64,000 nt of DNA from Hansfordia pulvinata. Lineage: Eukaryota; Ascomycota; Sordariomycetes; Xylariales. Below the pieces are notes generated by a model that was not told where the DNA came from, ran no database searches, and worked only from the letters and a program-made list of their open reading frames with translations. Positions 25,083 through 37,332 of the stretch are shown here, piece after piece. The position numbers and the translations under genes are program-made. The stretch covers positions 1,201,001-1,265,000 of the forward strand of contig BJKQ01000006.1 of NCBI GenBank assembly GCA_006538405.1, read 5' to 3'. Within the stretch, counting starts at the first letter, position 1; the number at the start of each line of letters is the position of its first letter.

Positions 25083-26342
25083 CTCTGCGTTGTGCAGATG
25101 GTTCTGGCTGTGGGGGCGCAGACGAGGGAGCGGGGTGTTGATGGTGGCTCGTCGCGTTGGTGGAAGCAGAAGATGCGAAGCGAGCCAAGATGCTGGAATT
25201 GCAATTGCTAGAGGGGAGATTGCTGAGGAGTGATGCCCGCTCAGTGCTGGCTGTGACTGATGCCTGGAGCTATCCCGAGGTGTGGACTAACAACCAAGGA
25301 CCGAGCATCCGTCCAGGCACAGTCGGCGTCGAGCCCCGCGAAGTGACGCAGCCAGGAGGGTGTGGCAGGCTTGTGCCAGTACTTATAACGAATGTGCTCC
25401 CACCGCAGTTGATGTCGCTCGAAAGCACCGAACCCACATGAGCCCCACCCTTGCAGTGCTTATACTTGCTGAGCCAATAGAGGTACGACCGGAGTCTGCT
25501 GCCGTGACGCCCAGCACTGTGTAGAGAAATACGAATCGCAGGTATCGAGCATCAATGAGAGCCACGGCATTATCCAGGGAAGTCGCGCGTAATGGAAGCA
25601 GCGTAGCAGCCTCGAAGTACCCGTACTTGCGCTTCGAGATGGAGGTGCGCCTTATGCCTTCCCAATTCCAAAGCACTCGGAACGAGGTATCTACATGTAC
25701 CCTGTCCCCTGTCCGGTGTGTGCGCGCGTACACGGAGTAATCGGAGCTTCAGCGCGCTGCTGGTCGCCTAATGACAACATGAGGCTATTCATAGTCGCCC
25801 GTCGCAGCCAACCAATCGCCAGGATACTGTCAACTTTCGTTTCGCAGACTGCCGAGTTCCGCAAGCAAGTTGCGTCTCGAAGGGGTGCATGCGCCGTGCT
25901 TCCAATGCATTCCCGTCGGCTTCATGCCTTCTTGTCTACACTGAGCAAAACGAGCCAACGTGCTGGGATGCTGCTACGTTTCGGCTAGGTGCCCAGAGCC
26001 CGCGGAACACAATCCTCTCGCACACGACAGGGTGCCGATCGCAAGCACCCGACTCAGACTCCCGCGTGCTCTGGGGTAGGCCTTCAAGATCGATCCTTCC
26101 ATCCAGGCCACCCAGGCTGCGCCATCACGACAAGACCACGGGGTGCTCAAATAACTCGCCAGGGTGCGATTTCCTCTTTGCACACTGCCAAGTTGTTGTT
26201 CACTACCTAGGAACGCTACTCACCACCCATCTTGCTCGCATGCGTCCTCTCGGCAGGATATGGGCAAACAGTGGCTCTGTGCCATGAACCCCCTTCGCTC
26301 CTCTCCCTCTTCATCCATCCCCAGCTTCGGCGCAGCAACCGA
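25083..26342. other. Divergent intergenic between IST1 and the Bre4-like gene
   Basis: Should contain both promoters. Frames running into 26343 from upstream use no ATG. No dispersed TACGAGTA word is present here, unlike the gene-poor tracts. Confidence 0.45.
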
Positions 26343-29300
26343 ATGGCCATGGCCAAATCAAGTCCTCTTGGCCGGGCCCGCACAGCCTACCAAAGCTGTG
26401 TGCAGGCTCTCCAGGGAGTCGCCTCGAACTTGCAGAAGAACAACCTCTGGAAGCGCATTCTCAAGAACACCATCAGCTTGATCATCACGTTCGTCATCGC
26501 ACTCGTCCCTGCGCTTGTCACCGCCCTCGGCAAGTCTGGCTTCTTAGGATCGATGGTCTCCGTATTTGGATGCCCCGGACAGCGCTTCGGAAAGATGGCC
26601 GAGTCACAGATATTGATTGTGATCGGCTCCTTTGGCGGCATAGCCTGGAGCAACCTTGGCCTCTACCTGTCGAGCCTTGTCTTCAAGCAGAACACCACAG
26701 CAGCTTATGCTATCCGGGCTGTGTTTTTGGCGTTGGCCATCATCGTCCATGGTCTTATACGCGCATCTTTGCCGAGGCTGTTCCCAATGGTCTTCTTCGG
26801 TCTCTTGCTGGCTCTTTCGACACTGACGGGGGCGGCCACCTCAGTGACGGCGAAGGCTGTCTCTCAAATGGCCTACCCCGTCATCATTGCAAGCGGTGTT
26901 GTATTCCTGGTGAATCTCGTGGTCTTCCCAGAGTCCTCGAGTGACTTCCTTGGAAAGAGCATCATCGAGACGCTGAGTGACACCATTCAAACCTTCAAAG
27001 AGGCGGACGATTGGTTCATGTCTGACCACACACGGACAGCCTTGACCCAGGACGGAGACAGTGGGAAATTGCGGGAGGCCCGATCGAGACTCGCCGCGCT
27101 CACCGACAAGAAAACGCAACTGAGGACAAAACTGGCCAGCACCAAAGCTGCGCAGGCCGAGTGCAACTTCGAGCTGGTCTTCGCAGTCTTGCCGCCAAGG
27201 TCACTGAAGCAAATCAGCAGCAATGCCATGGCAAGTCTGGTAGCGACCATAATCAGTCTGATCAACGCTTGCGAGAGCAAGTACGCCCTCGAAGACGATG
27301 ACGAAGAAGAGAGCGAAGCACAACAAACAGACGAAAAGGACGACCAGCACACCTCTTGTTCTGAAACGAGCGATGACTCCTCGGCTGACGAGGCCGAGAA
27401 AGCCAAGAAGAAGAAGAAGAAGAAGAAGAAATCAAGGCACGCGCGCCAAATAGAACTCGTAAAGCCGCTTCGCGAGATCGAATCCGGGGACATCGAAGTG
27501 TTGGAGCAAATACTCAGCCAAGTGCACATCCCTGTCAAGGCCTTAGGGGACCAGGTTCAGCGCGCCACCGAAGCAATCACGGCGGCATTGTCTTACTGCC
27601 TGGACGTGCCGAGCCTCCCTTCCGGGTGTCCAGCACCACAGGGCGTGAAGATCGAAGAAATCGACATAAGAATAGGTATCCTCGTGGACGCACTGGAGGT
27701 CTTCGACCGAGACTCCTCTCAAGCTTTGGAGCATGCTGCTGGTGCTTGGGAACGCCACTCAAAGGTATGCACCTGACCTCCCCACGACCTCTTGGCCTCG
27801 AACACGAAGACAGCTGGCACATGGCTGCGATATTTGGCTAACGAATCTCTATAGAAGCGAAACTTACCAAGAATGGAATCCCACCTGGTCGCTTCTTTCC
27901 TGATCAGCACCCGCCAAGTGGCGTCCCACATTCTGGCCATGCTGAAGATGTCTCGGGCTCTCGTGGAGAGAAGGGAAAGACGAGGTTCTCGGAAGCGGCT
28001 CTACTACCCCAAAATCAGTTGGGGGAAATGGCTCACCAGCGGTGGCGAGAGAGACGCCAACGCGATGCCCGAAAATGCAAGGAAGGAAGCCAGAGCGGGT
28101 CGCGGTGTCAGGGAAGATCTCAGAGCAGAGGCTGATGAAGAGGCGAGCAAGGAGAAACTCCCGCGGGTCCCTGAGGACGAGGAAGCCGGGTATGCTCTCG
28201 AGACTAAGGCAAGTCTTCCGGAAAGAGGGCGGAGACCCCCTCGGCAGGGCCCGCAGAAGAAAGATGTTAGTTACGTCCTGTGGGCCCGTGGTCTCGCTGC
28301 GGATGCCATGGAGTTCCTCGGAGAATCGGATGCGCTGTCGTTTGCGCTGAAAATGAGCGTTGCGGCTTGGATCGTCACCTGGCCTCCATTCATTCCTAGC
28401 TGGAACACGTGGTACGCTGGTATACGTGGCAACTGGGCAACACTGCAGCTCATACTCGTTTTTGAAGTCTCTGTCGGCACTTCCTTCCAGGGATTCATCT
28501 TCCGAGCGACCGGTACTATCTTGGGCTGCACACTTGGCTACGTCGCATGGCTGATCGGGCATGGGAACCGCGTTGTGATGGTCGTGATACTTGCGATCGG
28601 TGTGGTCCCTGCCTCATACATTCAGCTATCCTCTCCGTACGTCAAAGTCGGCGTGATCACCCAAGTCAGTCTCGCAGTGGTGGGGTTAGGTAAGTCCGAC
28701 GCATGTGTCTCTTTGGAGACAAAAGCCGAACTAACGAAGTCGCAGCAACTATCGTGGGCCTAAATGCGGATGAACCGTGGCAGCTTTACCTCAAGCGCAT
28801 GCTGTGCTTCCTGGTGGGGGGGCTGGTTGCTCTTCTCGTCGAGATGTGTCTTTTCCCGATACGCGCCCGCGATAGACTGGTTGAGTCTCTGGCATCCACC
28901 ATTCAGCAGATATCAAACATGGAAGCCTCGATTGCAGTTGGTATCGATTCGCCTAAGAACATCGACATCAGATCGCACGCTCTCAACTCCAGCTTCGCAG
29001 ATGCCAAAGACAAGGCTGAGCAGGCTCTCTCTGCCGCACGCACATTCTTGCCGGTCTGCCTCAAGGAACCTCGCCTGAAAGGCAACTTTGAAGGGCAAGC
29101 GCTCATCTACGGCGAGATGATATACGTGCTGTTCCAGATCATTGAGCGCATGGACAACCTACTTCAGCTGCGAAAAGCCTATGGGAGCAGCGTCCTCGAG
29201 GAAATGCACAGTGATGTGCTCCCGTATCGACGAAACGTGGCCGGCAGCATAACACTGACGCTGTTCGCGGTTCACGAGGCACTGACCACCAGACTTCCAT

Positions 29301-29929
29301 TGCCGCAGTTTCTTCCCTCCAGCAGAACCGCCCATCTTCGATACATGAGTCACGTTCGCGAGCTATTGATGGCAAATGCGCGTTCTTCCACTGCTTCAGC
29401 ACCCATCGCCAACCCGCAGCTGTTGACCCCATTGGCTCATAGCTTGAAGTCGATGAAGAAACAGAGCTTCCTGTCATGGAACGCTGGCTCGGCGGCAATG
29501 ATGGAAATCATCGAGTATTTGGAAGAGCTTGTGGACCTGGCCAAACTACTTGTCGGAGTCAATGCGTTTCGAAGCGGCATGCTGGAGCGGCCCAAGTTCC
29601 ATGAATACATGGACAAGTCCGAATCGCGCAACAAGCTCGCAAAGATCGCTTCATCCGCGGGCGCCGAGCTCGAGAAATCGGGGAGCAAGTCCAGTGGGGC
29701 TGCTACGAAGCCAAGGGGGTTCTCTTTTGGCCGCAGTCACACACAGGGCCAAAGCGGGCTCAAGCGCAGACAGACTTTCGGTGCCAAAGCGGCAGCCGAG
29801 GACGACGAGAACGCCGTGGAAGAGGAGATTCCTATGAGTCTCCAGCGCGTCAAGACGAAGCGGATGGAAGGCCGTGAGACGGAGAAGTTGGAGAAGAAAG
29901 CGTCAGCAAAGAATAAGGCACCGTCATGA
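26343..29929 (+). CDS. Bre4/aromatic-acid-exporter-like multi-spanning membrane protein
   Basis: Exons 26343-27764, 27855-28689 and 28746-29929 give 1146 residues. Introns of 90 and 56 nt have GTATGC..ATAG and GTAAGT..GCAG ends with CTAAC branches. Architecture fits the fungal ArAE_2 group (Bre4-like putative transporters): an N-terminal cluster of about six membrane segments within residues 25-205, then a long cytosolic region, then a second cluster in exon 2 (residues about 625-755) and in early exon 3 (CFLVGGLVALLVEMCLF), then a helical soluble C-terminal domain. The cytosolic loop has an acidic stretch (residues about 318-350) directly followed by ten lysines (about 359-368). The C-terminus is Lys/Glu-rich. 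Substrate is unknown; S. pombe Bre4 was linked to brefeldin A sensitivity. The first ATG in frame (26343, with another at 26349) is used; an upstream exon cannot be excluded. Confidence 0.85.
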
Positions 29930-30815
29930 CTGGTGTGGTGTGGATAAGGTTGGGACATTGTTTCCTTTAGCATTGCCTTGGGGCGCATTATTGGTGATTG
30001 CTGGGGAGCGGCTCTTCTGGCATTACCTTCCGATTACTGAGCTTGATTTCCCACGTTTGGGGGTTGGTCTTGAGGCTCAATTATCAGCATATTTCCTTAG
30101 GTCAGAGTCCATCGTAGAGGATGGCATGAGGCGGATGGCATCACTTATGTACAACAGCATGTATGTTCTACTGCAAACGGCGGCCGGTATAGACGCACTC
30201 ATTCCTGAAAGAGCCAGCATCTGGCGTGATCAGAAAGATGCTTGTCCCGCAGTCTCTGGCGTCGTGTTTGCGTTTCGCCGCGTTCAAGGTCGTTCGAAGC
30301 GCACCTGCTACGAGTACACTGATCCTGCCGTACCCATACCTCACGTGTCTGTATGTAGGTAAGGGTTACATAGAGGTTGTAGGGACATTGGAGGGATCCG
30401 GGGTTGCGCACCTCGAAGGCTGGCTGCGGGGCCGACCACTTCTGTGCCGTGTACGATAAGCACCCTAGCAACCAGCCGAGCCCCGGCTGTAGTCACCAGG
30501 GAAGGTGGGTGCTGTCGTTGCCCCGCAGTCCACTACGGCTCAGCGAACCGTCCGACCCTCCACCATCAACATCCATCGCAGCAAACCATCTAACCCATCC
30601 GTCTTCGCCACCGACGACTTCACCATCGCCCGGACAGATCCCGCAAATCCAACAATCCCAGTGTATCCGAACTGACACTCTGTCAACAGCGAATCGTCCG
30701 CACGACCGCCGCGCCACATTCAATTGGCCCCTTCGACACAGATCCACACCTTGTAACACGCATCGCCTAGCAAGCCCCGAGGCGCGCGGCCGCGGCGCCG
30801 AAGAATCCAGCAAGG
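29930..30815. other. Intergenic, promoter side of SPT3
   Basis: One TACGAGTA copy at about 30309. The last 250 bases are rich in CCATC/CCACC, as in a GC-rich leader. No coding frame supported. Confidence 0.5.
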
Positions 30816-31799
30816 ATGGCGGAGAAAGCGCACAAATACCGCCAGGAGATCCAGCAGATGATGTACGTCTCTGGAGAGACCGGCGAACCGTCGATGGAAA
30901 CGACGGCCATGATTGAGGAAATCGTGCGGCAACAGGTCATCGAGATGCTTCGCAACTGTACCGAGCTTGCGGCGCGCCGCGGCGTCCGCACCATCACCAT
31001 CAACGACCTCATCTTCCAGATTCGCGACGACGCACCCAAAGTCTCCAGGCTGCGTACCTTTCTTAGCTGGAAGGACGTCCGCAAGAGCGCCAAGGACTCG
31101 GACGAGAAAGGCGGCGACGCTGACCTGGGCGTGGCCGACGATCCGGCAGGAGGTGCCATGCAGGGAGGGCCAGCCGTGGATGAGGCCGCCAAGAAGACAA
31201 AGAAGGCCAAGGTCAAGCTGCCTTGGGAGCCGGGCTCGTTCTATCTGCAGGAGGTGCCCGAGCGCGACGATGAGGAGGACGAGGAGGATGACGAGATGAA
31301 CACCATCACTCTGCAGCGCCTGCAGAAGGCCGATGAGCGCACAAAGGCCATGACCAAGGAGGAGTACGTGACGTGGTCCGAGTACCGCCAGGCGTCCTTC
31401 ACCTACCGCAAGGGCAAGCGCTTCCGCGAGTGGGCCGGCTTCGGCGTCGTCACCGACAGCAAGCCCTCGGACGACATTGTCGATCTGCTCGGGTTCCTGA
31501 CGTTCGAGATGGTCCAGACGCTGACCGAGGAGGCCCTGCGCATCAAGGAGCAGGAGGACCTGCAGAAGGACCGCAGCAACGCCGGCGCGGCGGCGGGCGG
31601 CGGCGGCGGCGAGGGCGCGACGCCGAAAAAGCGGAAGCTCGCGCAGGGCCTCTTCGACCCCCCAAGCGAGGGCAAGACTCCCGTTGAGTCGCGCCACATC
31701 CAGGAGGCCTTTCGTCGTCTGCAGTCGCGGCCCCTAAAGTCGCGCGCCATGCTCAACGGCACCAGGATGCAGCAACGCACGAACCTGAAGCTGTTCTGA
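30816..31799 (+). CDS. SPT3: SAGA complex subunit Spt3
   Basis: A single exon encodes 327 residues. Spt3 is the SAGA coactivator subunit that delivers TBP to promoters; it carries two histone folds related to TAF13 and TAF11 in one chain. The N-terminal fold is clear: [20 protein letters not shown] then [20 protein letters not shown] and [14 protein letters not shown], then [16 protein letters not shown] (to about residue 95). A variable linker with a [12 protein letters not shown] acidic run leads to the second conserved half: [27 protein letters not shown] and [21 protein letters not shown] Gly-rich insert (GGC repeat, about residues 258-266) precedes PKKRK (about 271), a likely nuclear localisation signal. 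The C-terminus has the conserved [10 protein letters not shown] helix. Length and uninterrupted structure are typical. Confidence 0.97.
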   Translation: MAEKAHKYRQEIQQMMYVSGETGEPSMETTAMIEEIVRQQVIEMLRNCTELAARRGVRTITINDLIFQIRDDAPKVSRLRTFLSWKDVRKSAKDSDEKGGDADLGVADDPAGGAMQGGPAVDEAAKKTKKAKVKLPWEPGSFYLQEVPERDDEEDEEDDEMNTITLQRLQKADERTKAMTKEEYVTWSEYRQASFTYRKGKRFREWAGFGVVTDSKPSDDIVDLLGFLTFEMVQTLTEEALRIKEQEDLQKDRSNAGAAAGGGGGEGATPKKRKLAQGLFDPPSEGKTPVESRHIQEAFRRLQSRPLKSRAMLNGTRMQQRTNLKLF

Positions 31800-32349
31800 G
31801 GCAGCGATTGTGGTGCCCGCTCCTTCCTCCTTGGCCGAATTCTCTTGGTTACTTTTACACCCACCTAGCGTTGCTCCTTTTTTTTTCACACAAGCCAGGG
31901 CTACGAGACGGGCTGCCGTTGGGTCTTGGCATACGATGGTAGACATCAGGTCCAGGCTTTCTTGGTCTCTTTGCACGACAACGGCTGATATACCCCGGGG
32001 ACACGGCGTTCTGATTCTTGACGGTGGGCTTACATGCTAGCTGGTTTCATACAATATTTGGGTCATTGGTAGGATTCTATTGTAGCATCTTTTCTTTTCT
32101 ACTGAAGTGTAATTTTGCTTGTGATTGCAGGAAAAAGATCTGCTGAGCACTGCGGTAGCCCACACTTAAACCAGACCGTGGCTCGATCTATAGACGATAA
32201 GCCGGTCGCCAATTGCACGAGAGGCCGGAAAACGGGTGCACATTTGTTTCGCTCTGGCCATCAGCTCTCTTAGGGCGAGCGTGGGCCACCAGCCGCGGCT
32301 CTCGATTCACTCATGTAGCGTCTCCCTCGTTGCCCCTTTCTGCTGCCGT
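31800..32349. other. Convergent intergenic SPT3/PPM1
   Basis: AT-richer sequence around 32040-32130, including a TTTTCTTTTCT run, consistent with 3' ends of both genes. No gene seen. Confidence 0.5.
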
Positions 32350-33837
32350 TCACCTTGCCAGGTCACCTCCCCAGCCCCGGAACCCGTCGCCCGCCGTCGA
32401 GCCCCAGGCGACGAGGTAGTGGTCGGCGAGCAGGTTCCACTCCTCGACCTCGTCCAGCCCCTCGAGGGCGTTGACGCGGTCCTTCTCGGCCTCGGGGACC
32501 CAGCGGTCCCAGAACCGGCGGATGGTCATGGAGCCGACGTTGCGGTCGAAGCCGGCGGCGCGCAGGCGCTCCTCCTGGCGGGCCTCGGTCTTGTAGACGC
32601 CGAGGGTCGGCATGCGGATGCGCCGGGCCGCTAGGTTGGACACGAGCTGCTGCCCGAAGGGGTCGTCGGGCCGGATCGGCTCGTACAGCGCCAGCGCCAG
32701 GCCGCCGCCGCCGCCGGAGCCCAAGCGCCGCACAAAGTGTGAGACCACGGCCCGGGCGTCCGAGTCCTCCAGGTAGCAGAGGCAGCACTCGGAGACCAGC
32801 AGCGTCGGCACGTCTGTCCGCAGGCCCTCGAGGTGGGGGAGCTGCTGGGTCGTCGTCGCGTCGTTGTCATGATTGTTAGGTTGGTTGCTGCCGCTGGTGG
32901 GCGTGGTTTGCTGTTGGGAGGCCGGGGGCGGCGGGGGCGGCGGGGGCGGACGCGCGAGGTCCCGCAGGTCCAGTCCGTGGCACCAGTACTCGCAGCCGTT
33001 GGGGAGGTGGGCATTGCCCCAGGACAGCGAGGGCGGTGACGGGGCTATGGAAGCGGGGCGGTGTTGCCGTCGGGAGCCGAGGAGGGGCCACTCGGCGTGG
33101 GCGCGGCCACCGGGATGACGGCGCGCAGGCGCGGATCGGCGCGCGTCAGGTCGCGCTTCTTGGCCGCGATGGCCGCGTAGTCGATCTCGTGGTAGATGAG
33201 CCGGGAGACCGGAGGCTCCGACGGGGAGGAGGAGGAGTCTTGAGAGAAGAGGCGGAAGCACCGCGTGTCGGTGCCGGCGCCCAGCGACACGATCTGCACG
33301 TCGCGGCCGGCGTTGGCGGCGAGGAACGACCAGACCAGGTGGTCGAGGGCCTTTGTTCGAGCGTAGGTCCCTGCGAGCAGAGCCGGCGGCCCGGGGGGAT
33401 TCCCGACCGGCCTGGGTGTTGGTCACTCAATTTTCCCTGCCACTTGCGATCGGGTGCCTCTCTGAGAGGAAGACAAGACAGGGCAAGACAAGAAAAGATG
33501 AAGTGTGCGGGCGGGCTTCGGAAGCAGGCGGCCGTGAGCACATACCTCTGTTGATGATGGGCAGCCTCCGGCGGGCCGGGCCATCGGCGGGGCTCTGGAC
33601 AAAGGAGGCGGCGAAGGGGTCGGCGAGGTAGCCGAGGTCGACGGCGCTCATGCGGGAGACGGCGGCGTCGGTGTCGGTGCCCTGGATGTAGATGTCGTGG
33701 CTTGCGGCGGCGGCGGAGCCGGGCGCCGGGGCGGCCCCTGCCCCTCCCCCGCGGGAGCGGCCTCGCGCACCGCCGCTGCCGCCGCCGCCCCGCGCCCCGC
33801 GCAGGGAGAGCAGGTTCGGGATGGAGGGCGCGGACAT
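32350..33837 (-). CDS. PPM1: Leucine carboxyl methyltransferase 1 (one-base frame break)
   Basis: Exon 1 is 33837-33546 and exon 2 is 33370-32350; the intron is 175 nt (GTATGT..CGCAG). Ppm1 uses SAM to methylate the C-terminal leucine of PP2A catalytic subunits, which controls holoenzyme assembly. Evidence: [18 protein letters not shown], then [20 protein letters not shown] across the splice, the SAM-binding [31 protein letters not shown], then [19 protein letters not shown] and a [14 protein letters not shown]-terminus. The N-terminus carries an unusual Gly/Ala/Arg-rich extension (about residues 14-43), and a Pro run lies in the middle. The first part of exon 2 reaches a stop at 33045 while the rest is open in another frame. 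The total is one base short of 438 codons. The break lies between about 33110 and 33008; an alternative 47-nt intron there has weak signals. Confidence 0.88.
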
Positions 33838-36192
33838 TTGGAGACGGACCAGAGGGGGGGCAGCGCGTGTGCCTCGCCTTGAGCTATCCGGGGGCCTTCT
33901 CTGCCGGTCTCTGGCAGCGTCTGCCTGGTTCGCGGGCGTTTGCGTGGGCGTTTGCGTTCTGTGGCAGCGCCAATGATCTTTTGTTGGCGGGGTGCTCGAC
34001 CGTCTGTAGCGGTGTCGCGGGTGCGATACGGATCCATCGGATGTACTCTGTACTCGTAGTCCCAGCTACCATAAGTACTGCCTGTCGGCGGGTGCCAACA
34101 GCACCGTTACGCACCGTGCACCGTTACGTACGTCTCTGTGCCTGCGGAGCTTGAGAGGTTTCGGGCAAAGGTGGGGCATCTCGTCATTGTGTACCGGACG
34201 AACACTTCAGCCCGTACCGCTTGTGAGGAATGGGCCAGCGTTCGCATTTGTTTACTCCGGCGGGCTTCTTTGTGCTTGCTTAATAAGCATCGCAAGTTGT
34301 CCGTCTGGCTTCTCCATATCCTTTTATGCGCAAATCAAGCAACTGTTTGCGTACTGGTCATCGCGCGAGCCGCAACTGGACGGTCATTGAGACTGCAGCC
34401 TTTCCGACTCGCGACTACGAGCATACGGTGTCCACGCTGTCGCTTCGAGCTCACGGGTGCTCCCCTGTGCAGTCTCGACAACGGAGCCCACGACGCGGTG
34501 GGGATTACCAGTCACCAGGCACGCCAGGCTCGGACTCATAATAGCTGCCTAGCTAAGGGGTCTGGACTGAGCCGATTCGCCGGCATAATCTCACGCAGGG
34601 GACGGCACCAGGCGCCGCGAGACGCCACAGGCTCTTGTCAAGGCTAAGCGGGATCGGCCCTTCAGCTTCAGGGTTCCCATGCGGCCCACCAGAGAGCGCT
34701 GGTCGGGCAGACTGGTGCCGTGCCCCGAGCACCAGCGTGCCGGGCCCCCCGAAAACCCGAGAGAGGTTTCCCGTGGGCCCGCGCCGTGACAGCCGAGCAT
34801 CACAGCATCGGCATGCTATGATACGCCGCCATCGACTACGAGTACGTACGTACTCGCATGGTCGCGCTTTTACTCGTATTACGACTAGAAGCATGTCTTT
34901 GGCACCCGAGAGAGGGCGTTTGGTTCTTCAGTGCAGTGCTGAGTCACAGCTGCGGTTGGGCAGAAGGGGAAGCCGAGGCCGTTGCGTCTTGCCGGGGTAG
35001 GTTTCAGCTGAGGCGCGCGAAAGAGACGCGAGAGAGGCTAAGAGAGCACGCTTGTCTGCGGGGCCGCGAAAGACCGACCCAGACAGAGCAGACAACGAAC
35101 CCGAACCCCTGCGCGCAACTTCTAGGTACCTACCTAGCCAATGGAAGAGGACCCGTTGTGCACCCGGGTGACTCAATGCAACCAGGCAGGCGTGGCAGGC
35201 TGCACGTGTACGCGTACTCGTAAGCACGATAGAAGCGCCCCCCGACGGTTTGATGCGTAAAGATTGTGAGCAGTCTGTTCAGCAACTGCATGCCTTGATG
35301 GAAACCTGATAAGAGCCCTCAGGCCCTTGCATCGTACGAGATGGCGCCATGTGCAACTCTCAGAAACGTACTCCGTAGAGGTCCCCAAGCAGGGCCCCAC
35401 AGACAACTACGACTTTCTTCACAGACACTCGGGATCGCACATCCGTTCAGGTGACTTTCACTCTGGAATCGTCAATGATGGAACGAATCTGGGCAATCCT
35501 TGTGGCTAGAGACGCAGTGGATTCATCGGGCATCGTTGCCACCACCGGACAGAGTGTTGTTGCAAACGGTTTCAGGCCTGTTTCGCCCCTTTCTGTCACG
35601 TCCGACTACGAGTACCTCCTACCTAACCCAGTACTAGATTCTCCGTAGCGGCCGGACACCGTGTTGCACTGCGTGACTGATTGCGTGGACGTGAACACAC
35701 CCTGAGACGGACTTCATACGTTGCGTCACTTGCGGGACAGAAAGGGCCAGAGGAACTTACAAGTATCGCTATCTCGTTTTGCCAGGCTGGATCCGGTGGT
35801 CTGAGAGGTAGATCTACGGATACCTGGGTACTTGAAAATGTCGGATTCTCGCCACAGAGAGACGCCAGACACTCACGACGTGTAAGAGTAGGTACGTACT
35901 CGTACGGACCGATACTCCGTATTGCATCTATAACCGTCCAGGGTCCCCGTTTTGGAATGGGGCAGTGCTGCCTGGACGGCACGTGGACGGGAGCACTCAA
36001 CCTTAAAGAGACCCGCGCGACCCGTCCCTCGCCCTCGTACCCGCCCGTCTCCCTCTTCCTGCTAATTAGGACTGTCTCAGCAGCCTATTCCACCACCAAC
36101 ACCAACATCACAACCAACCCTGGAACTTGGCGATAGTCGCCAACCACGTCCTCGCTGCATATCCGCGTCAGCCCACAACCACCGCCGCCGCC
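33838..36192. other. Divergent intergenic with TACGAGTA cluster
   Basis: Holds the promoters of PPM1 and of the membrane protein gene. Exact TACGAGTA-type words occur near 34048, 34837, 34871, 35215, 35606 and 35898, and AGGTACCT near 35126. No coding frame is convincing. Confidence 0.5.
34839..34856. repeat. Perfect 18-bp palindrome CGAGTACGTACGTACTCG
   Basis: Self-complementary over 18 bases; the outer halves are the dispersed CGAGTAC word and the centre is ACGTACGT. Confidence 0.85.
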
Positions 36193-37332
36193 ATGTACCG
36201 CGACATAGCCCACGCTGTCTACAAGCGCGGCGAGTCCGCCATGGACTCGTACGAGCTGCCCTCCTGGGCCATCATCGTCTTCCTCGTCAACATTGTCGTT
36301 TTCCTGCCCCTCCTCCTCCTGGTAAGCTTTGCCCCCTTTTGGCCTCACCCTGTTGGCCTTTCCAACGCGAGTAACCGTCTTGCTAACTCTCACCCCCAGT
36401 CCAGCTACAGTCTACACACGCTCTTCCCCATCTTTGCGATGGTGGAGGACCCCGAACCCGATGTCTACGACCCCGTCGCTCTCTCCGACGCTGCCACGGA
36501 CGACCCGAATGCCCCCAAGATTGCCGACGAGACTGGTCACCCTCAGTTCAGGTCTATCTCCTCCTCTGTCCGCTCCATCTACCGCACTCTTTACAACGTT
36601 TCCGGCTGGACTTCCCTCTTCCGCGGCCTCGGCTGCTTTGTCGCCTTCGAGTGGTCCGTTCTCTTCATCATGGGTCTTCTCAGCAGCCTCTTGCCTCTAC
36701 CTGCTCTCATCGCGGCCCCCATCACTGCCGTTCTCACCGTCCAGCTTCACACGGCCTGGGTTCACATTGTCATTTCGGCACCCAGCAACAAGAGCTTCTG
36801 GCAGCGCCTGCCTCCTTTCAAGCAGACCTGCAAGGCGGTTGCTCTGCCCGTCTCTCTCTTCTTGTTCGCCTGGGAGTTCACCAGCTTTGTCCCGAGGCTT
36901 CTGGCCTACAAGATTCTCGACCTGCCCCGATGGAACCCCACTGACCCGAGTGTTGTCCCGACATTCGACGGCAACCTGGTTTGGAAATTGGCTCTCGTCC
37001 TCCTTCTCACCACCGTCATGAAGATCTTCATCGTCGTCCCTTCCCACGTCGTTCTGGTCCGTATCCAAGCGTCTCTGCTTCCGGAGGAGGACGAGACCAT
37101 CATTCCCTTCGACCGCGCTTTCCAGGGCCTCCTTGAACCTGCCGTCGTTGGTGGCAACGGCTTCGTCTCTATCAGGGACGCCTGGAAGACCTTCACCCGC
37201 GCTTCCTGGATTAGACTCATCAAGCTTTACGTCAAGGTCGGGCTTATCGGATGCGCCGTCGGGCTCCTTTTCCTGGCCGTCATTGCTCCTCAGGCCGCCC
37301 TCATCATGAAGCTCAGCAAGCCAGTCCAGTAA
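36193..37332 (+). CDS. Conserved-looking multi-spanning membrane protein, function unknown
   Basis: Exons 36193-36321 and 36400-37332 encode 353 residues. The 78-nt intron has a perfect GTAAGC donor, GCTAAC branch and CCCAG acceptor, but is a multiple of three without a stop, so an unspliced reading adds 26 false residues. The start is the ATG at 36193 in a CCGCCATG context; the frame extends upstream but without ATG. Hydrophobic segments lie at about 24-44, 150-200 (two), 225-250, 275-305 and 325-350, giving five or six membrane spans. The loop after the first span is acidic (VEDPEPDVYDPVAL), followed by SVRSIYRTLYNVSGWTSLFRGLG, a basic amphipathic stretch. No catalytic or transporter motif is seen. 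I do not recognise the family by name; a uniform, strongly biased codon pattern supports a genuine, well-expressed gene. Confidence 0.85.
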   Translation: MYRDIAHAVYKRGESAMDSYELPSWAIIVFLVNIVVFLPLLLLVSFAPFWPHPVGLSNASNRLANSHPQSSYSLHTLFPIFAMVEDPEPDVYDPVALSDAATDDPNAPKIADETGHPQFRSISSSVRSIYRTLYNVSGWTSLFRGLGCFVAFEWSVLFIMGLLSSLLPLPALIAAPITAVLTVQLHTAWVHIVISAPSNKSFWQRLPPFKQTCKAVALPVSLFLFAWEFTSFVPRLLAYKILDLPRWNPTDPSVVPTFDGNLVWKLALVLLLTTVMKIFIVVPSHVVLVRIQASLLPEEDETIIPFDRAFQGLLEPAVVGGNGFVSIRDAWKTFTRASWIRLIKLYVKVGLIGCAVGLLFLAVIAPQAALIMKLSKPVQ

